A stretch of DNA of 64,000 nt from Cupriavidus sp. EM10 (GTDB lineage Bacteria; Pseudomonadota; Gammaproteobacteria; Burkholderiales; Burkholderiaceae): NCBI RefSeq assembly GCF_018729255.1, contig NZ_CP076060.1, positions 3,256,001-3,320,000 on the forward strand, written 5' to 3'. How positions within the stretch are numbered: position 1 is the stretch's first letter; each line of letters opens with the position of its first letter. The notes under the pieces were generated by a model, which saw nothing but the letters and a program-made list of their open reading frames with translations, was not told the DNA's origin and did not search any database. The translations under genes were made by a program, and so were the position numbers. Positions 1 to 11,428 of this stretch are shown here, in pieces.

Positions 1-1635
1 CGCTACATCACGCCGGAGCAGTACGACCAGGCAGTGCGCGAGGAACTGAAGGTGCGCAGCGAGGGCAACGAGTTTTCCACGCACGCCGAGTACGTGGCCG
101 AAATCGTGCGCCAGCTGATGTACGCGCAGTACCGCGAAGAGACCTACACGCGCGGCCTGACCGTCTACACCACGCTGAACAAGGCCGACCAGGACGCCGC
201 CTACGAGTCCGTGCGCAGCGGCATCATGACCTACGAGCGCAAGCACGGCTATCGCGGTCCCGAGGCGTTCATCGACCTGCCGTCCGATGCGGCCGAGCGC
301 GAGCAGGCCATCGACGATGCGCTGGTGGAGCATCCGGGCAGCGACGACCTGCGGTCCGCGGTGGTGACCAGCGTCACGCCGAAGCAGGTGAAGGCGACGC
401 TGCTGTCGGGCGAGGTTGCCACCATCGAGGGCACGGCGCTGCGCTTCATCGCGCCGTCGCTGTCGGCGAATGCCCAGCCGAAGGTCAAGATCCGCCCGGG
501 CGCGATCATCCGCGTGACGCAGGATTCGAAGGACAACACGTGGTCGGTGACGCAGCTGCCCGAAGTGGCCGCGGCGTTCATCTCGCTGAGCCCCGAGGAC
601 GGCTCGATCCGTTCGATGGTGGGTGGCTTCGACTACAACCGGAACAAGTTCAACCACGTGACGCAGGCCTGGCGCCAGCCCGGCTCCAGCTTCAAGCCGT
701 TCATCTATACAGCGGCGCTGGAAAAGGGCTTCTCGCCGGCCACGGTGATCAATGACGCCCCGCTGACGATCGGCCCGGACACCGGCGGCCAGGTCTGGGA
801 ACCGAAGAACTACGACGGCAAGTTCGAAGGCCCGATGACCATGCGCCGGGCGCTGGCCAAGTCGAAGAACCTGGTGTCAGTGCGCATCCTGCGCGCGATC
901 GGCACGCAGTACGCGCAGGACTACATCACGCGCTTCGGCTTCGAGGCCGACAAGCACCCGGCCTACCTGCCGATGGCACTCGGCGCCGGCAGCGTGACGC
1001 CGCTGCAGATGGCCGGCGCCTACTCGGTGTTCGCCAACGGCGGCTATCGCGTGAATCCCTACCTGATCCAGCGTGTGGAAGATTCGCGCGGCAAGGTCAT
1101 TTCCGAGACCCATCCGCAGAAGGCCGGCGAAGACGCCGTGCGCGTGCTGGATGCCCGCACCGCGTTCATCGCCGACAGCATGCTCCGCGAAGTGGTGCGC
1201 AGCGGTACGGCCAATCCGGCCAAGCAGCGCCTGGGCCGCAACGACCTGGCCGGCAAGACCGGTACCACCAACGATGCCGTGGACGCGTGGTTTGCCGGCT
1301 ACACGCCCAAGCTCGTGGCCATCGCCTGGATGGGTTACGACCAGCCCAAGAGTCTGGGCGTGCGCGAAACCGGTGGCGGCCTGGCGCTGCCGATCTGGGT
1401 GGGCTACATGGGCAAGGCGCTCAAGGGCGTGCCCGAGAGCCCGGATCGCCAGCCGCCCGAAGGCGTGGTCATGGCCGGCGGCGACTGGACGCTGGAAGAG
1501 AATGCGGCCGGTGCGGGCGTGGCGTCGGTGGGCCTGGGCGATCCGTGGCCGGGCAAGCCGGAGGAAAGCTCGCGCCCGCCGCAGGACACCGAGCAGGAAA
1601 AGAAGAAGATCCTGGAAATGTTCGGCGGCGCCTGA
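1..1635 (+). CDS. mrcA: Penicillin-binding protein 1A, C-terminal part (5' end outside window)
   Basis: Bifunctional peptidoglycan synthase of the inner membrane. The visible part is open from base 1 and lacks the N-terminal membrane anchor and glycosyltransferase domain, so the gene starts upstream of the window. The transpeptidase domain is complete: the SxxK motif lies in QPGSSFKPF (active-site Ser), followed by SKN (SxN motif) and KTGTT. A PBP1A-type OB-like insert precedes the catalytic core. The C-terminus is a charged tail ending in KKKILEMFGGA. An intrinsic terminator follows 36 bases after the stop, so this is the last gene of its transcript. Family assignment is firm; mrcA versus another class A PBP symbol (ponA) is only a naming choice. 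Confidence 0.93.
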   Translation, partial: RYITPEQYDQAVREELKVRSEGNEFSTHAEYVAEIVRQLMYAQYREETYTRGLTVYTTLNKADQDAAYESVRSGIMTYERKHGYRGPEAFIDLPSDAAEREQAIDDALVEHPGSDDLRSAVVTSVTPKQVKATLLSGEVATIEGTALRFIAPSLSANAQPKVKIRPGAIIRVTQDSKDNTWSVTQLPEVAAAFISLSPEDGSIRSMVGGFDYNRNKFNHVTQAWRQPGSSFKPFIYTAALEKGFSPATVINDAPLTIGPDTGGQVWEPKNYDGKFEGPMTMRRALAKSKNLVSVRILRAIGTQYAQDYITRFGFEADKHPAYLPMALGAGSVTPLQMAGAYSVFANGGYRVNPYLIQRVEDSRGKVISETHPQKAGEDAVRVLDARTAFIADSMLREVVRSGTANPAKQRLGRNDLAGKTGTTNDAVDAWFAGYTPKLVAIAWMGYDQPKSLGVRETGGGLALPIWVGYMGKALKGVPESPDRQPPEGVVMAGGDWTLEENAAGAGVASVGLGDPWPGKPEESSRPPQDTEQEKKKILEMFGGA

Positions 1636-1670
1636 CGGCCTTTCCGGCGGCCTTTGCCAGCCACAAAATA

Positions 1671-1696
1671 ACCGGCCCTGGTGGCCGGTTTTTCTT
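1671..1696 (+). terminator. Intrinsic terminator after mrcA
   Basis: Inverted repeat ACCGGCC / GGCCGGT with a 5-base loop, followed by TTTTCTTT on the plus strand. It lies between mrcA and the convergent cyaY and fits rightward termination; the leftward side has no good U tract. Confidence 0.85.
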
Positions 1697-1719
1697 TGCG
1701 TGCGCCGTTGCGCCTGTGC

Positions 1720-2054
1720 TTACTTCAGCGTCAACGTGGTGCCTGCCTGCAGGCTCATGTAGCCGGACAGTGCCGCATACAGCTCATTGCCGCTGCGCGT
1801 GTCCACCCACCGGGCGCCATCGTGGCGGAAATGGAAGCCGCCGGCCTTGGCGGCCACCCACAGTTCCTGCATCGGCGCCTGGCTGTTGACGATGATCTTG
1901 GAACCGTCCTCGAACTCCAGTTCCATCACATTGCCGGTACGGTTGATTTCCACGTCGGCGTCAGCGGCGTCGGCAGCCGCTTCGATATCGGCTTCCAGCT
2001 TGTCCAGGGCCGCGCCGGCCAGTGCCAGGAACTCGGTCTCGTTGAGGGGGGCAT
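1720..2054 (-). CDS. cyaY: Iron-sulfur assembly protein CyaY (frataxin), frameshifted at its start as read
   Basis: Bacterial frataxin, an iron-binding modulator of IscS/IscU Fe-S cluster assembly in the cytoplasm. The frame ending at 1720 encodes the frataxin core (VEINRTGNVMELEFEDGSK, then VNSQAPMQELWVA and GGFHFRHDG). Read upstream it also encodes the acidic first helix (LNETEFLALAG, then ALDKLEADIEAAADAADAD). The only sensible ATG, at 2052-2054, is one base out of frame because the following run has six C residues (minus strand); seven would give MPPLNETEF. An in-frame TAG sits just upstream at 2056-2058. As read, only a GTG at 1953 opens the core (77 aa), which would lose helix 1. I think this is a one-base consensus error. 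The gene is divergent from lptM-lysA, a common arrangement. Confidence 0.85.
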
Positions 2055-2186
2055 GCTACACTCCAAGGCCGCCGGCAGCCCGTTTCCACGGGCATTCGGA
2101 CCAGCCAATCAGATGGATGGAAAAAGGGAAAGCCGAGCGCTTTCCGCAGCCATCCGAAAGCCATCCAGACAATGAAGGACTCCCCG

Positions 2187-2451
2187 ATGCTGCGTCGTGG
2201 TGCGATTGTATCGGCCTTTGCCGCCCTGCTCGCGATGCCCCTTGCCGGGTGCGGCATTCGCGGCCCGCTCTATATGCCCCGGGTGCCTCCGGAACCGACC
2301 CCGCCGACCGTGGCCGATCCGGGCCTGGGCCAGCCGGGCGCCACCCCGCCCGCGGCACGTCCGATGGGCGAACCCGCCACATCCACGCCCGCCGTCGCCG
2401 AACCCGCGAAGAGCAGCTCCGCCCCTCCGCACGCTGAGTGCACGCCAGAAC

Positions 2452-2459
<8 letters not shown>
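2187..2459 (+). CDS. lptM: Small lipoprotein LptM (YifL family)
   Basis: Short outer-membrane lipoprotein of the YifL/LptM family, known in E. coli to help mature the LptD-LptE LPS translocon. A basic N-terminus and hydrophobic segment lead to the lipobox LAGC, followed by the family signature CGIRGPLYMP. The rest is a Pro/Ala-rich tail, longer than in E. coli. ATG 2187 is preferred over ATG 2172 because AAGGA lies about 8 bases upstream of it. The stop overlaps the lysA start by 8 bases, so the two are translationally linked, as is usual in proteobacteria where this gene sits beside cyaY and lysine-pathway genes. Confidence 0.85.
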
Positions 2460-3714
<1,255 letters not shown>

Positions 3715-3737
3715 TCGCGCCAGTCCAGCCGAAAAAT

Positions 3738-3780
3738 AGGAAAAGGGCGACACCGTGAACTGCGGTGTCGCCCTTTTCCT
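3738..3780. terminator. Bidirectional intrinsic terminator between lysA and msrQ
   Basis: Near-perfect inverted repeat with arms AGGAAAAGGGCGACACC and GGTGTCGCCCTTTTCCT and a short loop. A-rich and T-rich arm ends allow termination in both directions. The last bases overlap the msrQ stop codon (3779-3781), so the two convergent genes share it. Confidence 0.92.
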
Positions 3781-4482
3781 ATGATGCTGCCACCGCCGCG
3801 CGTGGCCGGCGCAGCCACCACCATACCCGCATGGCCAGCAGCACAAAGACCACGGCCGCGTAGATCGAAACTTCTCCAAAATCGTGCTTGCCGGCCTTGT
3901 GCCACCAGTAGTGGAGGATGGCCAGCACGGCAATCGCATAGATCGACCGATGCAGCGCCTGCCAGCGCTTGCCGCCCAGCCAGCGGACCATGGCCGTGGT
4001 CGACGTGGCCGCCAGCGGGATCATCAGCACGAACGCGGCGAAGCCCACCGTGATAAATGGCCGTTTGCCGATGTCCTTGATCATGTACGCGACGTCAAAC
4101 CCGCGGTCGACGGCCAGCCAGAGCAGGAAATGCTGCAAGGCGTAGAAGAACGTGAACAGGCCCAGCATGCGTCGCAGGCGCAGCAGCCAGTTCCAGCCGG
4201 TGATCCGGCGCAGCGGCGTGACGGCCAGCGTCACGCACAGCATCACGAGCGTCCAGGTGCCCGTGGAGCGCGTCACGAATTCCAGCGGATTGGCGCCGAA
4301 CTGCGACGTCGCGCCGAGGTACATCAGGCGCAGGAACGGCAGCAGCGCTAGCAACCAGACCAGCACCTTCACCTTCCTTACGCTCGCCGGGGCAAGCGTG
4401 GCCAGTCCGCCGGGCATCGGCCGGCCGCCCTGGCGCACGCCGGGCCGCGCCGTACCTGTCGTACGCGCATCCCGCTCGGCCA

Positions 4483-4483
<1 letters not shown>
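3779..4483 (-). CDS. msrQ: Heme b membrane subunit MsrQ of the periplasmic methionine sulfoxide reductase
   Basis: Inner-membrane ferric-reductase-like heme protein that feeds electrons to MsrP (formerly YedZ). 234 aa with about six hydrophobic segments. Histidines typical of heme ligation occur in FYALQHFLLW, WQALHRSIY and ILHYWWH. The start ATG at 4483 overlaps the msrP stop (ATGA), so the pair is translationally coupled. A longer reading upstream only runs through msrP in another frame. The N-terminal about 35 residues are hydrophilic and Ala/Arg/Gly-rich, longer than in E. coli. Confidence 0.93.
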
Positions 4484-5505
<1,022 letters not shown>

Positions 5506-5586
5506 TGGGTAGGGACTTGCAGCATTGGACATCAAAAGCTGCCGGAAGATGCGGAGCCGCTCCGGCAGGCCGATCGGGCGGGCCGG

Positions 5587-6420
5587 CTATCCCCGCTGGT
5601 ATTGCTCGTAGACCACCTGGGCCAGCGCCAGCAGCCGTTCGCGCTCCAGCGGGCCCGCCAGCGCGAAGCCGAGGTCGCGATCGACCCAGTAGAACGCCAT
5701 GGTGGCCGGCGCGGCGGGCGGCCGGACCGGGGCGCGGGGCGGCATCCGTTCGAGGCGGAATGCGGTGTCGGGCGTGCCTTGCGCCATGCGCCGCAGTTGC
5801 AGCGATACCCGCGTGCCCGCATCGTCCTCGTACATCAGGATGGCCATCGGGCCGCCTTCGGACGCGCCCAGGCGCCCGCCGATCAGCCGGAAGCCCTGCG
5901 GATGCAGATCGGGCACCTGCAGCGACGCGCCGAGCCGCTTCGACAGCCACGCGATCAGATGGGCCTCGTCGCTGGCCGGCACTTCGACCACATGCCTGAC
6001 CTCCGGCGCGTAGACCACGTAGCTGGCCAGCGCCTCGCGGGCAAAGCGCTCCATCGGGGCGGCGGCCACGGCGTCAGACCCGATATGGTCGCGGGCATAC
6101 CAGCCGCCTGCGGCACCCACCGCCAGGGCGCATACGCTGGCGGCCAGGGCCAACGGCCATGCCAGGCGCGCCATGGCGGCACGTCCGCCCTGCGCCTGCA
6201 GCTTGCGCGGCAGCGCCGCCAGCGGCACCGCTTCGTTGAGCACACCATCCAGCCGGGCGTGCAGCACGGCGGCCTGGTGCCGCCAGGCTTCCACCTTTGC
6301 CGCCGCCTCGGCGTCGGCGGCCAGGAATGCCTCGACCGCCGCGCGGCGCGGGCCGTGCAGCTGGCCATCGGCATAGGCGTGGAGATCGGCTTCGCTCACC
6401 GGGGTCTGGGGGCTCATCAT
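5587..6420 (-). CDS. Single-pass anti-sigma factor (RsiW-like)
   Basis: Probable membrane anti-sigma factor for the ECF sigma encoded just upstream. The N-terminal cytoplasmic part has LHAYADGQLHG, the usual opening of anti-sigma domains, but no HxxxCxxC zinc motif. One transmembrane segment (LALAASVCALAVGAAGGW) follows near residues 85-105. The periplasmic region of about 170 residues would be the sensor. Its start overlaps the sigma stop by 4 bases (ATGA), the classic arrangement for a sigma/anti-sigma pair. 277 aa. The cue is unknown; linkage to msrPQ suggests envelope oxidation, which is inference. Confidence 0.85.
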   Translation of the reverse strand: MMSPQTPVSEADLHAYADGQLHGPRRAAVEAFLAADAEAAAKVEAWRHQAAVLHARLDGVLNEAVPLAALPRKLQAQGGRAAMARLAWPLALAASVCALAVGAAGGWYARDHIGSDAVAAAPMERFAREALASYVVYAPEVRHVVEVPASDEAHLIAWLSKRLGASLQVPDLHPQGFRLIGGRLGASEGGPMAILMYEDDAGTRVSLQLRRMAQGTPDTAFRLERMPPRAPVRPPAAPATMAFYWVDRDLGFALAGPLERERLLALAQVVYEQYQRG

Positions 6421-6950
6421 TTCACCCGTTGCAGCACATTCGGCGCCGCAACGTCCTTCGTGCCGCCATCGAGCAGGCGGCGCATCTGTTCTCGGGCACG
6501 GCTCAGGCGCGACATCACCGTGCCGATGGGTACTTCGAGTACGTGGGCCGCTTCCGCATACGAAAACTGCTCCAGGCTGACCAGCAGCAGCACGGCCCGC
6601 TGGGCTTCCGGCAACGCGGCCAGCGCCCGGATCAGGTCGCGGCGCAGGCCCGGATCGTCGCCGGGAACGGCCACTTCCGGCGGCTCGTCGGTCACGCTGA
6701 CCAGATCGGCACGGCGCAGTCCGTTCAGGCGCAGCCGGTGCATCAGCGTCAGCAGCCATGGCAACAGGCCGTCGGCGCCGTCGCCCCAGAGCGAGCCGGG
6801 ACGCAGCCGGAATCGCCAGCGGTAGCGCAGGGCACGCTCCAGCGTGTCCTGCACCAGATCGTCGGCCAGCTCGGTGTCGCCGGTCAGGCCGCGCGCGTGG
6901 CGCCGCAGTCGCGGCGCCAGCGCCACCAGCTGGCGCTCGAATCCATCCAT
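6417..6950 (-). CDS. ECF-family RNA polymerase sigma factor
   Basis: Extracytoplasmic-function sigma factor, 177 aa. Region 2 has ADDLVQDTLERALRY, the -10 recognition helix type; region 4 has LSRAREQMRRLL preceded by YAEAAHVLEVPIGTVMSRL, a helix-turn-helix for the -35 element. A Gly/Asp-rich linker separates the two. It sits 31 bases after a small lipoprotein gene and overlaps its anti-sigma gene. The likely regulon is its own operon and perhaps msrPQ. I cannot place it in a numbered ECF group from the sequence alone. Confidence 0.92.
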   Translation of the reverse strand: MDGFERQLVALAPRLRRHARGLTGDTELADDLVQDTLERALRYRWRFRLRPGSLWGDGADGLLPWLLTLMHRLRLNGLRRADLVSVTDEPPEVAVPGDDPGLRRDLIRALAALPEAQRAVLLLVSLEQFSYAEAAHVLEVPIGTVMSRLSRAREQMRRLLDGGTKDVAAPNVLQRVK

Positions 6951-6981
6951 TGCCTTGGCCTGGCTTCAGGCTTTCTGCAGG

Positions 6982-7422
6982 TCAGGGCTTGGCCACGTGC
7001 CAGACGTTGTTCAGGTTGTCGCCCGTACGGTCGCCCGGCTTGGCATCCTTGGCAAAGCGGTACAGCGGCATGCCCTTGTAGGCGTACTGGCGCGTGCCGT
7101 CGTCACGCGTGATGACCGAATAGCTGCCCGACGCCGTCTTGCCCGGCTCGGCCAGCAGCGGCGGCCAGTTGGTGGCGCACATGCCGTTGCAGACGCTCTT
7201 GCCGCCATTGGCCGGATCGCGGTCGAACGTATAGAGCGTCAGGCCCTGCGGATCGGTCAGCACGCCGCCGGTTACCTTCACGGTCGGCGGCATTTCGCCG
7301 GCGCCCGAACCCATCCCCATGCCGGAACAGCCGGCCAGCAGGAGGGTGGCGGCGCCAGCGGCGATCACAAACGGACGCAGCGTGGATACGGCAGCGGATA
7401 CAGCAGTGTGACGAGTATTCAT
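6982..7422 (-). CDS. Lipoprotein of the Yx(FWY)xxD (COG4315) family
   Basis: Predicted secreted lipoprotein, 146 aa. The signal segment ends in the lipobox LLLAGC. The mature N-terminus is Met/Gly-rich (GMGMGSGAGEM). It has two copies of the family motif: LTLYTFDRD and the related MPLYRFAKD, with a Cys pair VCNGMC between them. Its function is not established in the family. It is the first gene of the cluster leading to the sigma, anti-sigma, msrP and msrQ genes, and its own GGAGAAGGAG ribosome site precedes the ATG. The Met-rich stretch recalls methionine-rich scavenger peptides of hypochlorite systems, but the similarity is only in composition. Confidence 0.85.
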   Translation of the reverse strand: MNTRHTAVSAAVSTLRPFVIAAGAATLLLAGCSGMGMGSGAGEMPPTVKVTGGVLTDPQGLTLYTFDRDPANGGKSVCNGMCATNWPPLLAEPGKTASGSYSVITRDDGTRQYAYKGMPLYRFAKDAKPGDRTGDNLNNVWHVAKP

Positions 7423-7597
7423 CTTCAGGTCTCCTTCTCCGGGGCGGTGCCGACCGTCGGCGCCGTGTACCTTCAGTAAACACCGGATGTGACGTCCTTA
7501 TTCCGTTTGAGCCGAAAAAAGTGGCGCACTCACGTTTCAAGAGACGCTTACGACATCTTTAGACGACCAATGGCCATGCCTTTCATGCCGCCGGAAA

Positions 7598-7627
7598 ATC
7601 AAAAAGCCTGTCGCAAGGACAGGCTTT
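7598..7627 (-). terminator. Intrinsic terminator after ccsB
   Basis: Perfect repeat AAAGCCTGTC / GACAGGCTTT with a 5-base loop; read leftwards it is followed by TTTTTGATTTT. It lies about 20 bases past the ccsB stop. Confidence 0.88.
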
Positions 7628-7648
7628 CGGGCTCCGAAAAGGAAGAAA

Positions 7649-8872
7649 TCAGAGCTCGCCGTAGCTATGCAGGCCCGACAGGAACATATTGACGCCCAGG
7701 AACGCGAAGGTGGTGACCAGCAGGCCCACCAGCGCCCACCAGGCTGCCACCGTGCCGCGCAGGCCCTTCATCAGCCGCATGTGCAGCCACGCCGCATAGT
7801 TCAGCCAGACGATCAGCGCCCAGGTTTCCTTCGGGTCCCAGCTCCAGTAGCCGCCCCATGCCTCGGCCGCCCACAGGGCGCCCAGGATGGTAGCGATCGT
7901 GAAGAAGGCGAAACCGACTGCAATAGCCTTGTACATCACATCGTCGAGCAGTTCCAGCGAAGGCAGGCGCTCGGACAGAATGCCCCGCTGCTTGAGCAGG
8001 TAAGCCACCGACACCATCGCGGCCAGCGCGAACGTGCCGTAGCCGATGAAGTTGGCCGGGACGTGGATCTTCATCCACCAGCTTTGCAGCGCTGGCACCA
8101 GCGGCTGGATCTCCTGCGCATTGCGGCTCACCGTGTACCAGAGCAGGAAACCCACCGCCGCCGCCACCACCAGCATCACAAACGGCCCCAAGGCGCGCGT
8201 GGCGTAGCGGCGCTCGTAATACAGGTAGAACAGCGAGGTGATCAGCGTGAAGAGAACGAAGACCTCATAGAGGTTCGAAATAGGAATATGGCCAATATCG
8301 GCGCCGATCAGATAGGACTCGTACCAGCGCACCATCAGGCCCGTGAAGCCCAGCACCACGGCGCCCCAGCACAGCTTGCTGCCGATGCTCGACCCGGTTT
8401 CCGACTTCGAGGCGAACCCGATCCAGTAGAACAGTGTCGACAGGAACACCAGCGCGCTCATCCACAGGATGGCCGACTGGCTCGACAGGAAGTATTTCAG
8501 GAAGAACGCCTGCTCCGCGCGTGCCAGGTTGCCCTGGTACATCTGGATCGCCAGCAGCGACAGCACCGTAATGCCGACCATCAGCGGGCGCACCGCCTTC
8601 CAGTGCCAGCCTAGCAGGGCAAACGTGGGCACGGCGGCGATCAGCACGGCCTTGTCGTACACGTTCATCCAGTGGCCATACCGGGCCAGCGCAAACCCGG
8701 CTCCCAGCACCAGCAACACCGCGAACGCCCAGTCGACCCAGTTCAGCCGGCGCAGGAAAGACGGTTCAAGGAAATCGGCTTCCAGCTGCAGTGGATCGTG
8801 CGACGCATTGCCGGCTGCGGCATTTTGCCGCGGCGTCATGCCTGACGTGGCGTGGTTGAGATTGGAGGACAT
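7649..8872 (-). CDS. ccsB: Cytochrome c biogenesis protein CcsB (CcsA/CcmF heme-handling family)
   Basis: Multi-pass membrane protein of System II cytochrome c maturation; with ResB it moves heme across the inner membrane and attaches it to CXXCH motifs in the periplasm. 407 aa with about eight hydrophobic segments and the tryptophan-rich WWD heme motif WGGYWSWDPKETW near the C-terminus. Conserved histidines for heme occur in IHVPANFIGYG and WLHMRLMKG. It follows resB by 107 bases on the same strand. The N-terminal about 40 residues are hydrophilic. Naming of this protein varies between CcsA and CcsB. Confidence 0.94.
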   Translation of the reverse strand: MSSNLNHATSGMTPRQNAAAGNASHDPLQLEADFLEPSFLRRLNWVDWAFAVLLVLGAGFALARYGHWMNVYDKAVLIAAVPTFALLGWHWKAVRPLMVGITVLSLLAIQMYQGNLARAEQAFFLKYFLSSQSAILWMSALVFLSTLFYWIGFASKSETGSSIGSKLCWGAVVLGFTGLMVRWYESYLIGADIGHIPISNLYEVFVLFTLITSLFYLYYERRYATRALGPFVMLVVAAAVGFLLWYTVSRNAQEIQPLVPALQSWWMKIHVPANFIGYGTFALAAMVSVAYLLKQRGILSERLPSLELLDDVMYKAIAVGFAFFTIATILGALWAAEAWGGYWSWDPKETWALIVWLNYAAWLHMRLMKGLRGTVAAWWALVGLLVTTFAFLGVNMFLSGLHSYGEL

Positions 8873-8979
8873 GGCATTCCTGCTCTGCGGTGCGAAGCAC
8901 CTGTTATGTCTGCGGTATCAACATCGCACGGCCGGCCCGCAATTCGATGCATCCGGCCGCCGCGCAAGCGTTCTTTCTA

Positions 8980-11232
8980 CTATAGCGACGGCCCCCGCCT
9001 ATCATCGGGCCCTGATGCGCCGGATCGCGGTGACGGCTGCGTCATCGGCGGGGCGCCGTGCGCGGGCATGGGCGTCACTTCCGCCCCCACGGCCCGGCCG
9101 ACATCATCGCGCAACGTGACAAATTCCTTCTCGAAATCCATCGTGCGGCGCTGCGTGGACATGGCCATCAGCACGTGGCTGCCGGCGGAGTTTGCGGCGT
9201 CGCCAGCAGGCTTGTCCTTGACCCAGATCCAGACGCGGCGCTCGCGGATATAGAACATCGCGAACACGCCCAGCACCAGCAGCAGGCAGCCAAGATACAC
9301 GATGTTCTTGCCCGGCGCACGGGTCATCTGGAACACGCTGGCCTTGACCTCCTGGAAGTCGTCGAGCTGCAGGAAAACGGGCGCGGCGTAGAAGAAACTG
9401 TCCGACAGCGCGTTGATGGCCTGCTGCAGGAACTGGCCGCTTTGCGCGTCGTTGGGGATCACCGGCAGCTTGTCCTGCTCGCGCGCCAGCTGCCAGAGTT
9501 CCCACATCGAGCCGTTCAGGATCTTGAGCAGGACATCGGCGGCCTTCTGTTGCTCGCCCTGCGGCACCGATTTCTCCAAAAAGGCTGCAATCGCGGTGAA
9601 GCCTCCAGGCGGCGCGTCGGGCGAAGAACGCGTGGCACCGGCAAACAGGTCCATGGCCCGCTGAGCGCTTTCCGCCAGCTGCTTGCGCAGCACCGTCTTG
9701 TCGTCGCCCGGCATCGACACCGCCGCAAACCGGCGCGCTGCCTCGCCCCGCATGGCGCTGCTCTGCAGCGCGGCCCGCAGGCGCATCCAGTCGGCCACGC
9801 TGCGCTGGTCGTCGGCCGGAATCCGCAGGTAGCGGAACTGTTCGCTCGGCGAATCGCGCATGCCGGCCAGGAACACGGTCTGGCCGTCGAGCTGCACCGG
9901 CAGCATGTAGTTGTTGAACTCGCGCGCCTGTCCGTTGCGGTCACGCAGCTTGTACTGCACGGACGGGCCCACGTTGCGCAGGTTCTTTTCCTTGTCCACG
10001 CTGGCCGCCGCGCCCAGGTGCTGCTCCAGCGCGCCCAGCGACGACTTGCGCGCCACGCCGCGCACATCGGCCTTGCCCGATGCATCGGTGACGGTTTCGA
10101 CGTTGATCTGCCGGAAGTCGCTGAATTCGACGGTCAGGCTGTCCTGGTCCGCGCTCGTGCCCGTGCCGGTCAGCGCCACATTGCCACCCACCGTGCCGGC
10201 GATCGGGAAGCTGGCGTGGCCGCTGCCCGACATCGGGTAGCCGACGAACTTCAGCTTCGAACCACCGTCCTCGAAGCTGGACTGGTAGATGGCCACGCCA
10301 TCGACGATCAGGGGCTCGTTGACCTTGATGGTCGCCTCGGTCCGCTTGCCCGTGGCGCGGTCGGTCACGACCACATCCGAGGCGAACAGCTTGGGCATGC
10401 CGGTGGAGTAGTAGTCGACGGTGAACTTCTTGAGCGTGATCGTGAACGGCAGGTCCTGCACCAGCGCGCCATCGGCAATGTTCAGGATGGCCGTGGAGAC
10501 GGTGGCGCCCTCGGGCACGAACGCGTTGCCGCGGAACCCGGGGTTGGCCGGCGACAGGCGGTGCCTGGCGGGAATCTCGCTGATGATGGCGTTGCCGGCG
10601 ATGGGCGACTTGCCGCCAAACCACATCTGCGCGCGGATCAGCATGTCGCCATCGAGCAAGCCGCCCACGCAGATCACGACGATGGCCGTATGCGCCAGGA
10701 TGTAGCCGAGCTTGTTGGCCGCGCCGGCCTTGGCCGCCAGCAGCGTGGCGTCGTCGTGCTCCACCGGCTTGACGCGGTATCCCCGGTTGCGCAGCAGCGC
10801 GCCAAGCCGCGCCACGGCTTCCGTCCGCCCGCGCGGCGCCTCGTATTCCCCACGATGGTGGAACGCCCGCAGGCTGCGCTCGCGCACGTGGTCCTTCCAC
10901 GAGCGCATGTCCACGATCATCTTCGGAGCGTTGCGCGCAATACACAACGACGTGGAAATCACCAGGAACGCCAGGATCAGCAGGAACCACCAGGAGCTGT
11001 ACACCTTCTGCAGCGACAGCGCGTGGAACAGGTCCGCCCAGAAAGGCCCGAACTGGTTTACGTAGTTCGGATACGGTTCGTTCTGTTTGAGCACGGTGCC
11101 GATGATGCTGGCGATGGCAATCACCGTCAGCAGCGTGATCGCAAAGCGCATCGACGACAGCAGTTCGACGGCATCGCGCAGCACGCGGTGTTGGGTCTTC
11201 AGGTGCAGCCCTGAAGTGGATGGGGTCGACAT
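8980..11232 (-). CDS. resB: Cytochrome c biogenesis protein ResB (Ccs1)
   Basis: System II cytochrome c synthase partner of CcsB. 750 aa: three N-terminal membrane spans (SMRFAITLLTVIAIA; WWFLLILAFLVISTS; LGYILAHTAIVVICVGGLL), a periplasmic domain of roughly 450 residues, a last span (IVYLGCLLLVLGVFAMFYI) and a cytoplasmic Pro/Gly-rich tail of about 80 residues, longer than usual. The family signature LNEPLIV-like strand appears as VNEPLIVDGVAIYQSSF. The gene lies between cytochrome c4 and ccsB, the common order in Burkholderiales; the terminator after cytochrome c4 implies resB-ccsB has its own promoter. Confidence 0.94.
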   Translation of the reverse strand: MSTPSTSGLHLKTQHRVLRDAVELLSSMRFAITLLTVIAIASIIGTVLKQNEPYPNYVNQFGPFWADLFHALSLQKVYSSWWFLLILAFLVISTSLCIARNAPKMIVDMRSWKDHVRERSLRAFHHRGEYEAPRGRTEAVARLGALLRNRGYRVKPVEHDDATLLAAKAGAANKLGYILAHTAIVVICVGGLLDGDMLIRAQMWFGGKSPIAGNAIISEIPARHRLSPANPGFRGNAFVPEGATVSTAILNIADGALVQDLPFTITLKKFTVDYYSTGMPKLFASDVVVTDRATGKRTEATIKVNEPLIVDGVAIYQSSFEDGGSKLKFVGYPMSGSGHASFPIAGTVGGNVALTGTGTSADQDSLTVEFSDFRQINVETVTDASGKADVRGVARKSSLGALEQHLGAAASVDKEKNLRNVGPSVQYKLRDRNGQAREFNNYMLPVQLDGQTVFLAGMRDSPSEQFRYLRIPADDQRSVADWMRLRAALQSSAMRGEAARRFAAVSMPGDDKTVLRKQLAESAQRAMDLFAGATRSSPDAPPGGFTAIAAFLEKSVPQGEQQKAADVLLKILNGSMWELWQLAREQDKLPVIPNDAQSGQFLQQAINALSDSFFYAAPVFLQLDDFQEVKASVFQMTRAPGKNIVYLGCLLLVLGVFAMFYIRERRVWIWVKDKPAGDAANSAGSHVLMAMSTQRRTMDFEKEFVTLRDDVGRAVGAEVTPMPAHGAPPMTQPSPRSGASGPDDRRGPSL

Positions 11233-11321
11233 GTGCGGTAAAGCCTGAAAGCCGGTTTGGCGCTATTTATGGTTGGCGCCAGTGTTGCGCGCCGATGTGA
11301 CGCGATGTGGTGCCCGAAAAT

Positions 11322-11359
11322 GAAAAAGGGTGGACATGCTTTGGCAAGCAGGCCACCCT
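11322..11359 (-). terminator. Intrinsic terminator after cytochrome c4 gene
   Basis: Arms AGGGTGG / CCACCCT around a 19-base loop; read leftwards the stem is followed by TTTTCATTTT. It lies 70 bases beyond the cytochrome c4 stop and before the resB start. Confidence 0.8.
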
Positions 11360-11428
11360 CTTCGATTGTCGCCCATGCGTCCGGTTCATCCCCCGAGGGA
11401 TTGTCCGGACACGCAGGCCTGATACGAC

